Shown here: in pieces, positions 24,819 to 33,737 of the stretch
How the letters are laid out: every line of letters begins with the position of its first letter
How positions within the stretch are numbered: the first letter of the stretch is position 1
DNA from: Humimonas sp964465015
Lineage (GTDB): Bacteria; Gemmatimonadota; Gemmatimonadetes; Palauibacterales; Palauibacteraceae
NCBI GenBank assembly: GCA_964465015.1
Contig: CAYXHP010000091.1
Span: forward strand, 15,808-79,807
Reading direction: 5' to 3'
Length of the DNA: 64,000 nt
Position numbers and translations under genes: made by a program
Notes under the pieces: generated by a model
The model's input: the letters and a program-made list of their open reading frames with translations, nothing else
The model's database searches: none
What the model was told of the DNA's origin: nothing

Positions 24819-26215
24819 ACCGCGCGCGAGGGAGCCGGACACCATCGGGCTCCACGCTGGACCGGTCCACGCCTCCCGAGGCGGGGGAGCTCCGTCCGCT
24901 GACGCTCCCCGAGCTCGCCCGCATCGAGCTGGGCAGCGGCCTGCGGCTGCTGGTGGCCGAGGACCACCAGCTACCCGAGGTGTCGATGCGCCTGGTGCTG
25001 GAGGCGGGCGCCACCTGCGAGCCGTCGGGCCTGGAGGGCGCGGCCGAGATCACCGGACGCCTCCTGACCGAGGGCGCCGACGGCCGCGACGCCCGGGAGG
25101 TCGCGACCTGGCTCGACCGGCTCGGGGCGGGCTTCTCGGTCTCGGCCGGCTACGACGTCACGATCCTCAGCCTGCACCTGCTCCGGGACGTGCTGGACGG
25201 GGCGCTGGACTTCCTGGCCGCCGTGGTCCGTCGGCCGTCGTTCGAGGAGGCCGAGGTGGAGCGCGTGCTCGGCGAGCGCCTGGACGAGATCGACCGGGAC
25301 CTCGACCGACCCGAGGTGCTGGCGGACCATGCGCTCATCGGCGCCCTCTATGCGCGGCATCGCTACGGTATTCCGGCGGCGGGAACCCGGGACACGGTCG
25401 AGGCCCTGGGTCGCCCCGCCGTGGCGGACTTCCACGCCCGGCATTTTGGCCCTCGGGGCGCCACCCTGGTGGTGTGCGGCGACGTCGAGGCCGGGGCCCT
25501 GCTCGAGGCCGTGGAGACGCGGTTCGGCGACTGGAGCGGCGGCGAGGGTCGCGTTCCGGTGGTGCCGCTCGACACGGCGGCCACGGTGCCGGGCGCGGTG
25601 GTTCTGGTGGACCGGCCGGCCAGCGCCCAGGCGGAGATCCGGCTCGGGGCCGTGGGCGCCTCCTACTCGGACGCGGCGTTCTTCGAGCTCCTGGTCGGCA
25701 ACGCCATTCTCGGTGGGCTGTTCAACTCGAGGGTGAACATGAACCTGCGGGAGGAGAGGGGTTGGACCTACGGGGCGCGCACGGCGTTCCACTTCCGTCG
25801 CGCTGCCGGTCCGTTCGTGGGTCAGACGGCGGTCGAGACGGGCGTCGCCGCCGAGGCGCTGTCCGAGTTCGTCCGCGAGACGGCCGGTCTCCTGGCCGAG
25901 CCTCCGCTCCCCGAAGAGATGGAGCTGGCCAGGAACTCTCTGGTCCTGTCACTGCCGCGGCAGTTCGAGACCGCGAGCCAGGTGAGCTCCAAGCTCGCCA
26001 CGCAGGCCGTCTACGATCTCCCCGAGGAGTACTGGGAGACCTATCGGCAGCGGGTGGAAGGGGTCAGCGCTGATGGCGTGCTGGAGGCCATGCGGGCTCA
26101 TCTGGATCCTGCCGAAATGGCGTATATCGTGGTCGGAGACGGGCAGGAGCTCGAGACTCCGCTCGCGGAGCGCTTCGGGCGGGTGGAGATGAGGTCTACG
26201 CCAACCCGCCCTTGA
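24815..26215 (+). CDS. M16 family protein lacking the zinc motif (partner subunit)
   Basis: This 466-residue protein has the M16 fold with LGSGLRLLVAEDHQLPEVSMRLVLEAGAT. The position of HxxEH reads GLEGAAEITGRLL, so both zinc His residues are missing. The R/Y substrate-binding pair is kept in NMNLREERGWTYGART. This is the typical non-catalytic partner of two-subunit M16 peptidases. GTG 24815 overlaps the stop of the active-subunit gene (GTGA) and GAGGGGAGGG precedes it. Its own stop overlaps the -35 box of the next promoter. Confidence 0.87.
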   Translation: MNRARGSRTPSGSTLDRSTPPEAGELRPLTLPELARIELGSGLRLLVAEDHQLPEVSMRLVLEAGATCEPSGLEGAAEITGRLLTEGADGRDAREVATWLDRLGAGFSVSAGYDVTILSLHLLRDVLDGALDFLAAVVRRPSFEEAEVERVLGERLDEIDRDLDRPEVLADHALIGALYARHRYGIPAAGTRDTVEALGRPAVADFHARHFGPRGATLVVCGDVEAGALLEAVETRFGDWSGGEGRVPVVPLDTAATVPGAVVLVDRPASAQAEIRLGAVGASYSDAAFFELLVGNAILGGLFNSRVNMNLREERGWTYGARTAFHFRRAAGPFVGQTAVETGVAAEALSEFVRETAGLLAEPPLPEEMELARNSLVLSLPRQFETASQVSSKLATQAVYDLPEEYWETYRQRVEGVSADGVLEAMRAHLDPAEMAYIVVGDGQELETPLAERFGRVEMRSTPTRP

Positions 26216-26240
26216 CTTTCGGGTCGTTTTCGGTTACTTT
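26212..26240 (+). promoter_or_regulatory. sigma70-type promoter of the Nudix gene
   Basis: TTGACT (26212-26217), a 17-bp spacer and TACTTT (26235-26240) form one of the best matches in the window. The -35 box overlaps the stop of the M16 gene, and the leader would be only about 18 nt. Confidence 0.65.
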
Positions 26241-26264
26241 TCGCGCCGTGAAGGGGGCCGGCGG

Positions 26265-26816
26265 GTGGAGCTGAGTCCGGAGGCAACCATCGGGAGCCGC
26301 CAGATGTTCAAGGGGCGGCTCCTCGAATTGTGTGTGGACCGGGTGAGGCTCTCCGACGGCACCGAGACCGAGCGGGAGATCGTCCACCATCCGGGCGCGG
26401 CCGCCATCGTGGCGCTCGAAGAAGGCCCCGGAACCGAGCCCGGCGTCCACCTGTTGAGGCAGTATCGGTATGCGGTGGGCGCGGTGCTGTGGGAGATCCC
26501 CGCGGGCATCGTCGAGCCGGGTGAGACCCCCGAGGTCTGCGCGCGCCGGGAGTTGCGCGAGGAAACGGGCCTGCTGGCCGGGACGCTGGAGCGGCTGCTC
26601 ACGATCCACACGAGCCCGGGCTTCAGCGATGAGCGCGTCGAGCTGTTCCTGGCCCGCGCGCTCGAGCAGACCGAGCCGGATCTCGAGGAGGGCGAGACGG
26701 TCGAGGTGCATCGGCTGCCGCTGTCACGCTGCCTCGAGCTGATCGAGGACGGCGCGATCACCAACGGGATCGCGGTCGCCGGCCTGCTGAGGGTGGCCAG
26801 ACTGTTGGCACGGTGA
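26265..26816 (+). CDS. Nudix hydrolase, ADP-ribose pyrophosphatase-like
   Basis: This 183-residue protein has a complete Nudix box, from GIVEPGETPEVCARRE to LREETGL. It follows the G-x5-E-x7-RE-U-x-EE-x-G-U pattern that binds Mg2+ at the hydrolytic site. The preceding LRQYRYAVGAVLWEIPAG and the FSDERVELFLA segment are typical of ADP-ribose pyrophosphatases, which split ADP-ribose to AMP and ribose-5-phosphate. Other NDP-sugar substrates are possible. The start is GTG 26265 after AAGGGGG. It has its own promoter just upstream. Confidence 0.88.
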   Translation: MELSPEATIGSRQMFKGRLLELCVDRVRLSDGTETEREIVHHPGAAAIVALEEGPGTEPGVHLLRQYRYAVGAVLWEIPAGIVEPGETPEVCARRELREETGLLAGTLERLLTIHTSPGFSDERVELFLARALEQTEPDLEEGETVEVHRLPLSRCLELIEDGAITNGIAVAGLLRVARLLAR

Positions 26817-26943
26817 CGTTTGGCAGCTTCTATGCGTCTATAGTGTGAGTGCGGGGGAGACGGCGGAACCGGTCGCTCGCGAACCCTCGCGAGGACGCCG
26901 AGCGAAGCGCCAGGGACGGCTGCGAAGGGGGGGCGAGATAGAC

Positions 26944-27576
26944 ATGGCCGACATCTTGGAGGCACGCAGACAGAGGGAGGTGCCGCCGCGCCGGGAGCTC
27001 AAGCAGCTCGAAGACGCGGAGCTCGTCGAGCGGTATCTCGACGGGCAGCACTATGCCTTCCAGGAGCTGGCGGATCGATACCACGACCGCCTGCTCAATT
27101 TCATCTACCGGACGATCGGCGATCGGGACCGCTCGGAGGATCTGGTCCAGGAGACGTTCGTGCGGGTGTACCGGCATCTGCACCGGTTCGACCCCACGAA
27201 GAAGTTCTCGACCTGGATCTACACGATCGCCAGCAACCTGGCCAAGAACGAGCTCCGGAACCGCTCCCGCAATCCGATGGTGCTGTTCCAGGCCATCAAG
27301 AAGAACTGGGACGCGGATCATCGGCCGCTGCAGTGGGAGGACAGCTCCTATTCGCCGGACGACCTGTTCCGGAAGCGGCACCTGCGGGAGAAGGTCGAGG
27401 AGGCTGTGGCCCAGCTGCCCGAGCATCACCGCGTGGTGTTCGTTCTGCGGGAGATGGAGGGGAAGACGTACGAGGAGATCTCCGAGATCACCGGCGTCAC
27501 CCTCGGGACCGTGAAATCCCGGCTCAATCGCGCCCGCAACAAGTTCGCGCAGATCATAGCGCCGATGCTGGAATAG
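26944..27576 (+). CDS. ECF-type RNA polymerase sigma factor (RpoE-like)
   Basis: This 210-residue protein has sigma region 2 (AFQELADRYHDRLLNFIYRTIGDRDRSEDLVQETFVRVYRHL, then FSTWIYTIASNLAKNELR). A linker of ~35 residues follows, then region 4 (VEEAVAQLPEHHRVVFVLREMEGKTYEEISEITGVTLGTVKSRLNRAR). Regions 1 and 3 are missing, as in group 4 (ECF) sigma factors. ATG 26944 was chosen over an earlier in-frame start because the common fold begins after it. A zinc-finger membrane protein that may be its anti-sigma factor is encoded 332 bp downstream, beyond a strong hairpin. Confidence 0.92.
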   Translation: MADILEARRQREVPPRRELKQLEDAELVERYLDGQHYAFQELADRYHDRLLNFIYRTIGDRDRSEDLVQETFVRVYRHLHRFDPTKKFSTWIYTIASNLAKNELRNRSRNPMVLFQAIKKNWDADHRPLQWEDSSYSPDDLFRKRHLREKVEEAVAQLPEHHRVVFVLREMEGKTYEEISEITGVTLGTVKSRLNRARNKFAQIIAPMLE

Positions 27577-27647
27577 GCACGTCTCGTAGGCGGTCCGCGC
27601 CGGCCCCTCGGGGGCTCTCGCGCGCCCGCGCTCGTCGTCGTCGTTCG

Positions 27648-27675
27648 GGGGGGAGGCGGAGCACCGCCTCCCCCC
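27648..27675 (+). terminator. strong GC hairpin after the sigma factor gene
   Basis: 12 bp of perfect pairing (27648-27659 with 27664-27675) close a 4-nt AGCA loop, 71 nt after the sigma gene stop. No T tract follows. It probably ends or attenuates the transcript before the zinc-finger gene. Confidence 0.55.
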
Positions 27676-27908
27676 TCGCGCATACGGCTCCGGGCCGACG
27701 TCCGGCCGGCGCCGCGGCCAACGCGTCCGGACGTCTCGAAGCGTGCGAGCGGAACTCGGAACCCGTCGTGACGGTCCGAGTATGATACGCCGGTTCGCAG
27801 GAGGGCCCGCGTGGAGCGCGGACCCCGTGATTCGCGGCCCCGCCGGCGTCCCCCGGTCGGGGTGCGGGCGGTGCGCGGGACGGACCTGATCCGTCGCAGG
27901 CGAGAAGG

Positions 27909-28544
27909 ATGACGGCGATGGAATGCGAGAGATTTCTCGAGGGGTATTCGGACTACCTGGACGGGCTCACGAGCGCGGACAGCGCCCGGGAGTTCGAGCA
28001 GCACCTTCGCATCTGCGGGCGCTGCCAGCGCTACGACCGGGTCATGAAGCAGGGCCTCGCGCTGTGCCGCGACCTGCCCGAGGTGGACGCCGCGCCGGAC
28101 TTCCTTCCCAGACTTCGTCACCGGATCTACCACATCGAAGACGGCATCCCGCTCGCGACGATGCGAAGCGGCGGCAGCGCCGCGCTCGTGGCCGTGGCGG
28201 CCGTGGGTCTGCTGGCGCTTGCGTGGCTCCCGTTCGCGACCACCGTGCCGGTCGAAGTGGAGCTTCCGGCCGTCGCCGCCCGCGCTCCCAGTCCGAGTCC
28301 CGCCTCCCACGCCCGACGCGAGACCGACGATGTGAGCTTCTTCTCCCTGCCCTTCGGTCTGCCCGGCACCTCCTCCACCTCCCTCTTCTCGGGGCACGGC
28401 CCCTTCCTGGCGCCCGCGTCCCTGCACTGGGGCGACGGGCTGAAGGGCCTGGAGGGCGACTTCTTCGCGTCGGCCGGAGCCGGCCTGTCGGGGCGACCTT
28501 CCTTCCTGATGGCCATGGAGCAGAGGGCGGCCTTCGCCCACTGA
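27909..28544 (+). CDS. zinc-finger (zf-HC2-type) single-pass membrane protein, candidate anti-sigma factor
   Basis: This 211-residue protein begins with a ZAS-type domain: ECERFLEGYSDYLDGL, then FEQHLRICGRCQRY, giving the H-x3-C-x2-C zinc motif of anti-sigma factors. A single transmembrane helix follows near residues 85-105 (AALVAVAAVGLLALAWLPFA), then an 80-residue Pro/Ser/Gly-rich part with no recognised domain. The layout fits an anti-sigma factor holding the ECF sigma at the membrane. The gene is not directly coupled to the sigma gene, so the pairing is an inference. ATG 27918 is an alternative start with better Shine-Dalgarno spacing. Confidence 0.75.
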   Translation: MTAMECERFLEGYSDYLDGLTSADSAREFEQHLRICGRCQRYDRVMKQGLALCRDLPEVDAAPDFLPRLRHRIYHIEDGIPLATMRSGGSAALVAVAAVGLLALAWLPFATTVPVEVELPAVAARAPSPSPASHARRETDDVSFFSLPFGLPGTSSTSLFSGHGPFLAPASLHWGDGLKGLEGDFFASAGAGLSGRPSFLMAMEQRAAFAH

Positions 28545-28555
28545 CCGGCTGACGC

Positions 28556-29584
28556 GTGACGCTCGCGGCCGAGCGGGAGCTGGAGCGTCTTCTCGAGCGC
28601 GGCTCGCTCGATGGGGCGTACTTCTTCCGGGGTGAGGCGGAGCGGCTCCGCGACGAGGGCGCCCGCCGGCTGATCGAGGCGGCGCTCGATCCGGCCACCC
28701 GCGATTTCAACCTCGACATCTTCCACGGTGACGTGACGGGTCCCGAGGAGCTCGCTTCGGCCCTCGCCATGCCTCCCATGATGGCGGACCGCCGCGTAGT
28801 GGCCGTCTTCGGCGCCCAGGATCTGGGCCGCAAGGCGCGCGACGTGCTCGTGACGGCGGTCCAGTCCCCTCCGCGTGGCCTCGTGATCGTGGCCACGGCC
28901 ACCATACCGCAGGGCTCCAAGGCCGCCTACTACCGCGACCTCGGGGATGCGGCCAGGACCCTCACGTGGTCCGCCCCGAAGGAGCAAGAGGTCCCGGGCT
29001 GGCTGATGGAGAGGGCGCGCGCGGTGCACGGTTTCGCCCTGGAGGAGGAGGCCGCGCAGGTGCTGGCGGCCGCCGTCGGCGCAGAGGCGGACCGACTGGA
29101 CGCGGAGCTGGCCAAGCTGGCGCCGGCGGCCGAGGCCGGAGCCGTGGACGTAGAGACGGTGCGGAGGCTGGTCCCGAACGTCCGGACCGTGGGCCGCTGG
29201 AACTGGCTCGACCGGGTGGCCGAGAGGTCGTACGGTCCCGCGCTCGAGGAGCTGCCCCGGCTCCTCGCCGAGCCCTCGGAGTCGGCCGTGGGGCTCCTGA
29301 TCGGCATGGTGGACCAGCATCTCTACCTGGGCGTGGCGCTCGAAGGAGGACAGGCGGCGGTCTCCCGGGCCCTGAAGAGCGCCGGCAAGCCTTACCTGAG
29401 CTGGAAGGCCCGGATCTACGCCCGCCAGGCGAGGAGCTGGACGCGGCCCGAGCTCGCGCGCGCCATGGGGCTCATGCGGCGTGCCGATGGGCACGCCAAG
29501 TCCGGGCTCTCCGACCGTCGCGTCCTCGAAGAGCTCCTCCTGGCGCTCCGACTGCTCCGCCGGGAAGCGGGATCTGGACTGTGA
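28556..29584 (+). CDS. holA: DNA polymerase III subunit delta
   Basis: This 342-residue protein has the HolA length and layout: GAYFFRGEAERLRDEGARRL at the N-terminus, then FNLDIFHGDV, RRVVAVFGAQDLGRKARD, a conserved C-terminal helical domain with GMVDQHLYLGVAL, and SWKARIYARQARSWTRPELARAMGLMRRADGHAKSG. HolA opens the beta sliding clamp within the clamp-loader complex. GTG 28556 follows the zinc-finger gene by 11 bp. The stop overlaps the GTG of the next gene. Confidence 0.88.
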   Translation: MTLAAERELERLLERGSLDGAYFFRGEAERLRDEGARRLIEAALDPATRDFNLDIFHGDVTGPEELASALAMPPMMADRRVVAVFGAQDLGRKARDVLVTAVQSPPRGLVIVATATIPQGSKAAYYRDLGDAARTLTWSAPKEQEVPGWLMERARAVHGFALEEEAAQVLAAAVGAEADRLDAELAKLAPAAEAGAVDVETVRRLVPNVRTVGRWNWLDRVAERSYGPALEELPRLLAEPSESAVGLLIGMVDQHLYLGVALEGGQAAVSRALKSAGKPYLSWKARIYARQARSWTRPELARAMGLMRRADGHAKSGLSDRRVLEELLLALRLLRREAGSGL

Positions 29585-30495
29585 GCCGAAAGGGCGCTCT
29601 CCGGCCGCGACCCGGGATCCAGGGGGCCGTCCGCGCGATCGCCTCGCTCGTGGTCGGCTCGGTGCTCACCGGTGCGTGGATGGGCGCCGTGCGGGCGCAG
29701 GATGCGCGGGTTCCCACGCTGTCGGCCATCGAGGCGGCGGCCGATTCGGGCCGCACGGACGAGGCCCGTCGGCGGCTCGGACGGTGGCTCCAGAGCGAGG
29801 GAGACGCCGGGAGCCTCTCTCCCGACGACCGCGCGCACGCCGACTACCTGCGGGCCCGGCTCGCCGCCGATCCCGATTCGGCGGCGCTGATCTACACGCA
29901 GGTCGCCATCGGCGGTGGGAGCCCATGGGCGGCCGCGGCGCGCCTGCGCCTGGCCCAGCTGCGCCTGGCCGGCGGGCAGTACGAGCGCGCTCTCGCGGAC
30001 CTGGCGACCCTGCGGGCGGACTTCCCGGGTGACTCCCTGGCCGCCGAGTCCTGGGTGTGGACCGGGGAGACGCTGGCGGCTTCGGGCGACACGACGCGCG
30101 CCTGCGACGCCTGGCGCCGAGCGGTCGGAGCCCCCGCCGCCGCCGCCTCCACGGCTGCGCATGCGCGGGCCGCCGCATCCGTCTGTCCGGGCGGGGCGGG
30201 CGCCGGCCCGGCGGTCCGCCGGCCGGGGCAGGGCTCCGCCGGCGGAGACGACCGCTGGGTGGTGCAGCTGGGGGCGTTCAGCACCTCCGACGCCGCGGGC
30301 CGTCTGCAGGAGCGCGCCACGCGGGCCGGCCTCGACGTCCGCGTGGTGGATACGACCGCCCGGGATGGCCTCTACCGGGTGTGGACCCAGATCGTGCCCG
30401 ACTCCGTCTCGGCGAAGGCGCTCCAGGGACGCATCGAGCGGGCCGGTTTCCCGGCCATCACCGTGCGGGCGGCGGAGGGCGCCTCCCTCCGATGA
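29581..30495 (+). CDS. exported SPOR-domain protein with TPR-like repeats
   Basis: This 304-residue protein has an N-terminal export signal (AIASLVVGSVLTGAWMGAVRAQ). A TPR-like helical part follows (about 45-175), with repeats such as EAADSGRTDEARRRLGRWL, ALIYTQVAIGGGSPWAAAARLR and YERALADLATLRADFPGDS. A SPOR domain runs from about residue 226: RWVVQLGAFSTSDAAGRLQERA to FPAITV. SPOR domains bind denuded peptidoglycan at division sites. The protein may act in cell-wall or division assembly. The gene overlaps holA (GTGA) and mutS (ATGA), so all three are coupled. Confidence 0.82.
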   Translation: MSRKGALRPRPGIQGAVRAIASLVVGSVLTGAWMGAVRAQDARVPTLSAIEAAADSGRTDEARRRLGRWLQSEGDAGSLSPDDRAHADYLRARLAADPDSAALIYTQVAIGGGSPWAAAARLRLAQLRLAGGQYERALADLATLRADFPGDSLAAESWVWTGETLAASGDTTRACDAWRRAVGAPAAAASTAAHARAAASVCPGGAGAGPAVRRPGQGSAGGDDRWVVQLGAFSTSDAAGRLQERATRAGLDVRVVDTTARDGLYRVWTQIVPDSVSAKALQGRIERAGFPAITVRAAEGASLR

Positions 30496-33293
30496 GCGAG
30501 CACACGCCCCTCATCCAGCAGTACCTGGACATCAAGTCCCGCCATCCCGACTCGATCCTCTTCTTCCGGGTCGGCGACTTCTACGAGATGTTCTTCGACG
30601 ACGCGGCCGAGGGGAGCCGGCTCCTGGGGCTCACCCTCACCTCGCGGAACAACGGGGGACAGGGCGATGTGCCGCTGGCCGGGATTCCCGTGAAGGCCGT
30701 GGAGGAGTACCTGCCACGCCTCCTGCGGGCCGGCCGCCGCGTGGCGATCTGCGAGCAGGTCGAGGACGCCGCCCAGGCGGACGGGCTGGTGCGGCGTGAG
30801 GTGGTCGAGACGGTCACGCCGGGGACCATCCTGGACGACGGCCTCCTGGCCGAGGACCGGAACAACTTCGTCGCGGTGCTGGCCGGCCGCGACCCCGTGG
30901 GGGTGGCCACGGCGGACCTCTCCACGGGCGAGTTCGACCTGCGGTCGGTCCGCGCCGCGAGGCTGGGCGACGAGCTGGCCCGGCTCGAGCCCGCTGAGAT
31001 CGTCCTGCCGGACGACGAAGGAGAGGATTCCGAGCCGCCGGGTCCGTGGCTGGTCAGCCGGCTTCCTGCCTGGCGCTTCGAGCCCGCCATGGCGGACGAG
31101 GCGCTGCGGGACCAGTTCGGCGTCGCCACCACCGAGGGCTTCGGCCTCGACGCCGCCGCGGAGCCTCATCTGGTGGCGGCTGCGGGCGCGCTGGTCGCTT
31201 ACCTGCGCGAGGTGCGGCCGGCAGGGGTCGGCCACCTCAGGCCGCCCGTGGTCGAGCGGACCGGGCGCCACATGCACCTGGACGAGATGACCCGCCGGAA
31301 CCTGGAGCTCGTCGCTCCGCTCCGTCCGGATGGGGGAGGGACCCTGCTCGAGGTGCTGGACCGGACGCGGACCGCGATGGGCGGGCGGCTGCTGCGGCGG
31401 CGCCTCCTCCATCCCCTCCTCGATCTCGATGAGATTCGCCTCAGGCAGGCCGCGGTCGCCGAGTTCGTCCGGGACGAGGAGCGTCGGCGCGGGTTGCGGG
31501 GCGCCCTGGGCGGGATCCGGGACCTGGAGCGGCTGGCCGGCAAGATCTCCACCGGCCGCGCCGGCCCCCGGGACTTGCTGGCCCTGGCGGACTCCCTGGA
31601 GGCGCTTCCCGCCCTGGCCGAGAGCCTCGAGGCCGCCGCCTCCGACCGGCTTTCCGACCTGGCCGCCGGCTTCGACCGCCTCGAGGACGTGGCCGCCCGG
31701 CTCCGGGGCGCCATCGCCGCCGACGCGCCCGCCGGGCTCAAGGACGGCGGCGTGATCCGGGAGGGCTTCTCGGCCGAGCTCGACGATCTCCGGTCCACTC
31801 GCGAGCACGCGGTGGACTTCATCGCGGAGCTCCAGGCCCGGGAGCGGGAGCGGACGGGCATCGGAAGCCTCAAGGTAGGCTACAACAGGGTATTCGGGTA
31901 CTACCTCGAGGTCACGAAGACGCACCTGGACCGGGTGCCGGACGACTACCACCGCAAGCAAACCCTCACCAACGCGGAGCGTTACTTCACCCCCGAGCTC
32001 AAGGAGTGGGAGGACAAGGTCGTCGGGGCCGAGGAGGCGATCGCTCGGCTCGAGGCCGAGCTCTTCCGAGAGGTCCGCGAGGGTCTGGCGCAGGAGGTGG
32101 GGCGTCTGCAGGGAGCCGCGGATCGGGTGGCTCGTGCCGATGTCCTGTCGTCGCTGGCCGAGGTGGCCGTGCGCGAGGGGTACGCGCGGCCGGACGTCGA
32201 CGACGGCTACCGCCTGGAGATCCGGGGCGGCCGGCACCCCGTCGTGGAGCGCATGATGTCCCGCGAGGCCTTCATCCCGAACGACGTGGTCCTGGACCGC
32301 GACACCCGGGTCATGATCCTCACCGGTCCCAACATGGCGGGAAAGTCCACGGTGCTGCGGCAGGTGGGACTCATCGTGCTGCTGGCCCAGATGGGGGGCT
32401 TCGTCCCGGCCGACCGGGCCAGGATCGGCCTGTGCGACCGGATCTTCACCCGCGTGGGGGCCTCGGACAACCTGGTCCGCGGCCAGAGCACGTTCATGGT
32501 GGAGATGACCGAGACCGCCACGATCCTGAACGGCGCCAGCCGCAAGAGCCTCGTCCTCCTGGACGAGATCGGTCGCGGCACCTCGACGTACGACGGTGTC
32601 TCCATCGCCTGGGCCGTCACCGAGCACATCCACGACTCGTTGCGGGCGCGGACCATCTTCGCGACCCATTACCACGAGCTCGTCGAACTGGCCGACCGCC
32701 TGGAAGGCGTGGGAGCCTTCAACGTCGCCGTGCGCGAGACCGGAGAGGACATCGTCTTCCTGCGCCGCGTCGTGCCCGGCGGGAGCGACCGCTCGTACGG
32801 AGTCCACGTGGCCCGACTGGCGGGCCTTCCCGGCCCGGTGGTCGAGCGGGCCCGCGAGGTGCTCCGCGTCCTGGAGGGTGGCGAGAGCGGGGCGGGGACG
32901 CGCCTGTCCAGCCTCGTGAACGCGGGACGCCCTCAGCTGGGGCTGTTCGAGGAGGCCCCGGGCGGAGGGGGAGCGGCCGGGCGCAGGGAGCCGTCCGCGT
33001 CGACCGGGGGGCGGAAGGCCCCCGGACCGGAGCTCGCGGACGGCCGGGAGCCCGCCCCGGCCACGCGCGGGACCGTCGACGCGCGGGCTTCCGGCGATGC
33101 GGCTGTCGCCTCCGCCGCGGCCAGGGTCCTCGAACGGCTCCGGTCGCTGGATCCGGATCGGACCACTCCGCTGGAGGCGCTGCGCCACCTGGTCGAGCTG
33201 CGGCGACTGGGCGGACTGGAGGCGGAGAGCGGTGAGGCGCGTGCCGCGGCGCCGGGGCGGTCCGCCACGGCGGACGGGGCGGAGGCCCCGTGA
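30492..33293 (+). CDS. mutS: DNA mismatch repair protein MutS
   Basis: This 933-residue protein has the mismatch-binding N-terminus (FFRVGDFYEMFFDDAA, with the Phe-x-Glu mismatch wedge), connector, lever/clamp and ATPase domains. The Walker A motif GPNMAGKST is near residues 612-620. LLDEIGRGTSTYDGVSIAWA gives Walker B and the signature loop. TIFATHYHEL is the switch region. A ~130-residue low-complexity linker and short C-terminal helical domain follow. It is the main mismatch sensor; mutL is not in the window. ATG 30492 overlaps the SPOR gene, and the stop overlaps the next gene. Confidence 0.96.
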   Translation: MSEHTPLIQQYLDIKSRHPDSILFFRVGDFYEMFFDDAAEGSRLLGLTLTSRNNGGQGDVPLAGIPVKAVEEYLPRLLRAGRRVAICEQVEDAAQADGLVRREVVETVTPGTILDDGLLAEDRNNFVAVLAGRDPVGVATADLSTGEFDLRSVRAARLGDELARLEPAEIVLPDDEGEDSEPPGPWLVSRLPAWRFEPAMADEALRDQFGVATTEGFGLDAAAEPHLVAAAGALVAYLREVRPAGVGHLRPPVVERTGRHMHLDEMTRRNLELVAPLRPDGGGTLLEVLDRTRTAMGGRLLRRRLLHPLLDLDEIRLRQAAVAEFVRDEERRRGLRGALGGIRDLERLAGKISTGRAGPRDLLALADSLEALPALAESLEAAASDRLSDLAAGFDRLEDVAARLRGAIAADAPAGLKDGGVIREGFSAELDDLRSTREHAVDFIAELQARERERTGIGSLKVGYNRVFGYYLEVTKTHLDRVPDDYHRKQTLTNAERYFTPELKEWEDKVVGAEEAIARLEAELFREVREGLAQEVGRLQGAADRVARADVLSSLAEVAVREGYARPDVDDGYRLEIRGGRHPVVERMMSREAFIPNDVVLDRDTRVMILTGPNMAGKSTVLRQVGLIVLLAQMGGFVPADRARIGLCDRIFTRVGASDNLVRGQSTFMVEMTETATILNGASRKSLVLLDEIGRGTSTYDGVSIAWAVTEHIHDSLRARTIFATHYHELVELADRLEGVGAFNVAVRETGEDIVFLRRVVPGGSDRSYGVHVARLAGLPGPVVERAREVLRVLEGGESGAGTRLSSLVNAGRPQLGLFEEAPGGGGAAGRREPSASTGGRKAPGPELADGREPAPATRGTVDARASGDAAVASAAARVLERLRSLDPDRTTPLEALRHLVELRRLGGLEAESGEARAAAPGRSATADGAEAP

Positions 33294-33721
33294 CCACGGC
33301 CCGCCGCGGCGACGCCCGCGCCTGGGCGCTCCTGCTCCTGCTGCTTCTGGCCGGGTGCGCGGACACCGTGAGCCCCGTCCTGGGTGGGCTCCACCTGGGG
33401 GTGCGCAGCGGCGCGTTCCGCGTGCCGGTGATGCAGAACGCGGAGCCGCCCTTTGACTACCCGGGCCAGGCCTGGAAGGCGCGCATCGGCGGCGAGACGC
33501 GCCTGCGCATCCACATCGCGACCGATGGAACGGTGGACTCGGCGTACGTGGTGACCACCAGCGGCTATCCGGTGCTGGATTCGGCGGCGCTGGCCGGCGC
33601 CCGCCGCCTTCGTTACCGTCCGGCCAGGCAGGGGGACCGCCCCGTGGCGGTGTGGGCGGTGCTCCCGGTCCGCTATCCTCTCCCCGAGGAAGTCCACGAC
33701 GACGACGTCCACCAGCCATGA
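33290..33721 (+). CDS. TonB C-terminal-domain lipoprotein
   Basis: This 143-residue protein has an apolar signal ending in LLAGC, a good lipobox, so it is probably lipid-anchored. From about residue 45 it matches the TonB C-terminal fold: PPFDYPGQAWKARIGGETRLRIHIATDGTVDSAYVVTTSGYPVLDSAALAGARRLRYRPAR. The GxDGxV and fully conserved AARxWRYxPA-like patterns are those of small TonB-domain proteins. Classic TonB has a long Pro-rich linker and an N-terminal helix, both missing here. It may be a scaffold rather than an energy transducer. GTG 33290 overlaps the mutS stop. Confidence 0.78.
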   Translation: MTTARRGDARAWALLLLLLLAGCADTVSPVLGGLHLGVRSGAFRVPVMQNAEPPFDYPGQAWKARIGGETRLRIHIATDGTVDSAYVVTTSGYPVLDSAALAGARRLRYRPARQGDRPVAVWAVLPVRYPLPEEVHDDDVHQP

Positions 33722-33737
33722 GTGAGGTCGACCGGTC

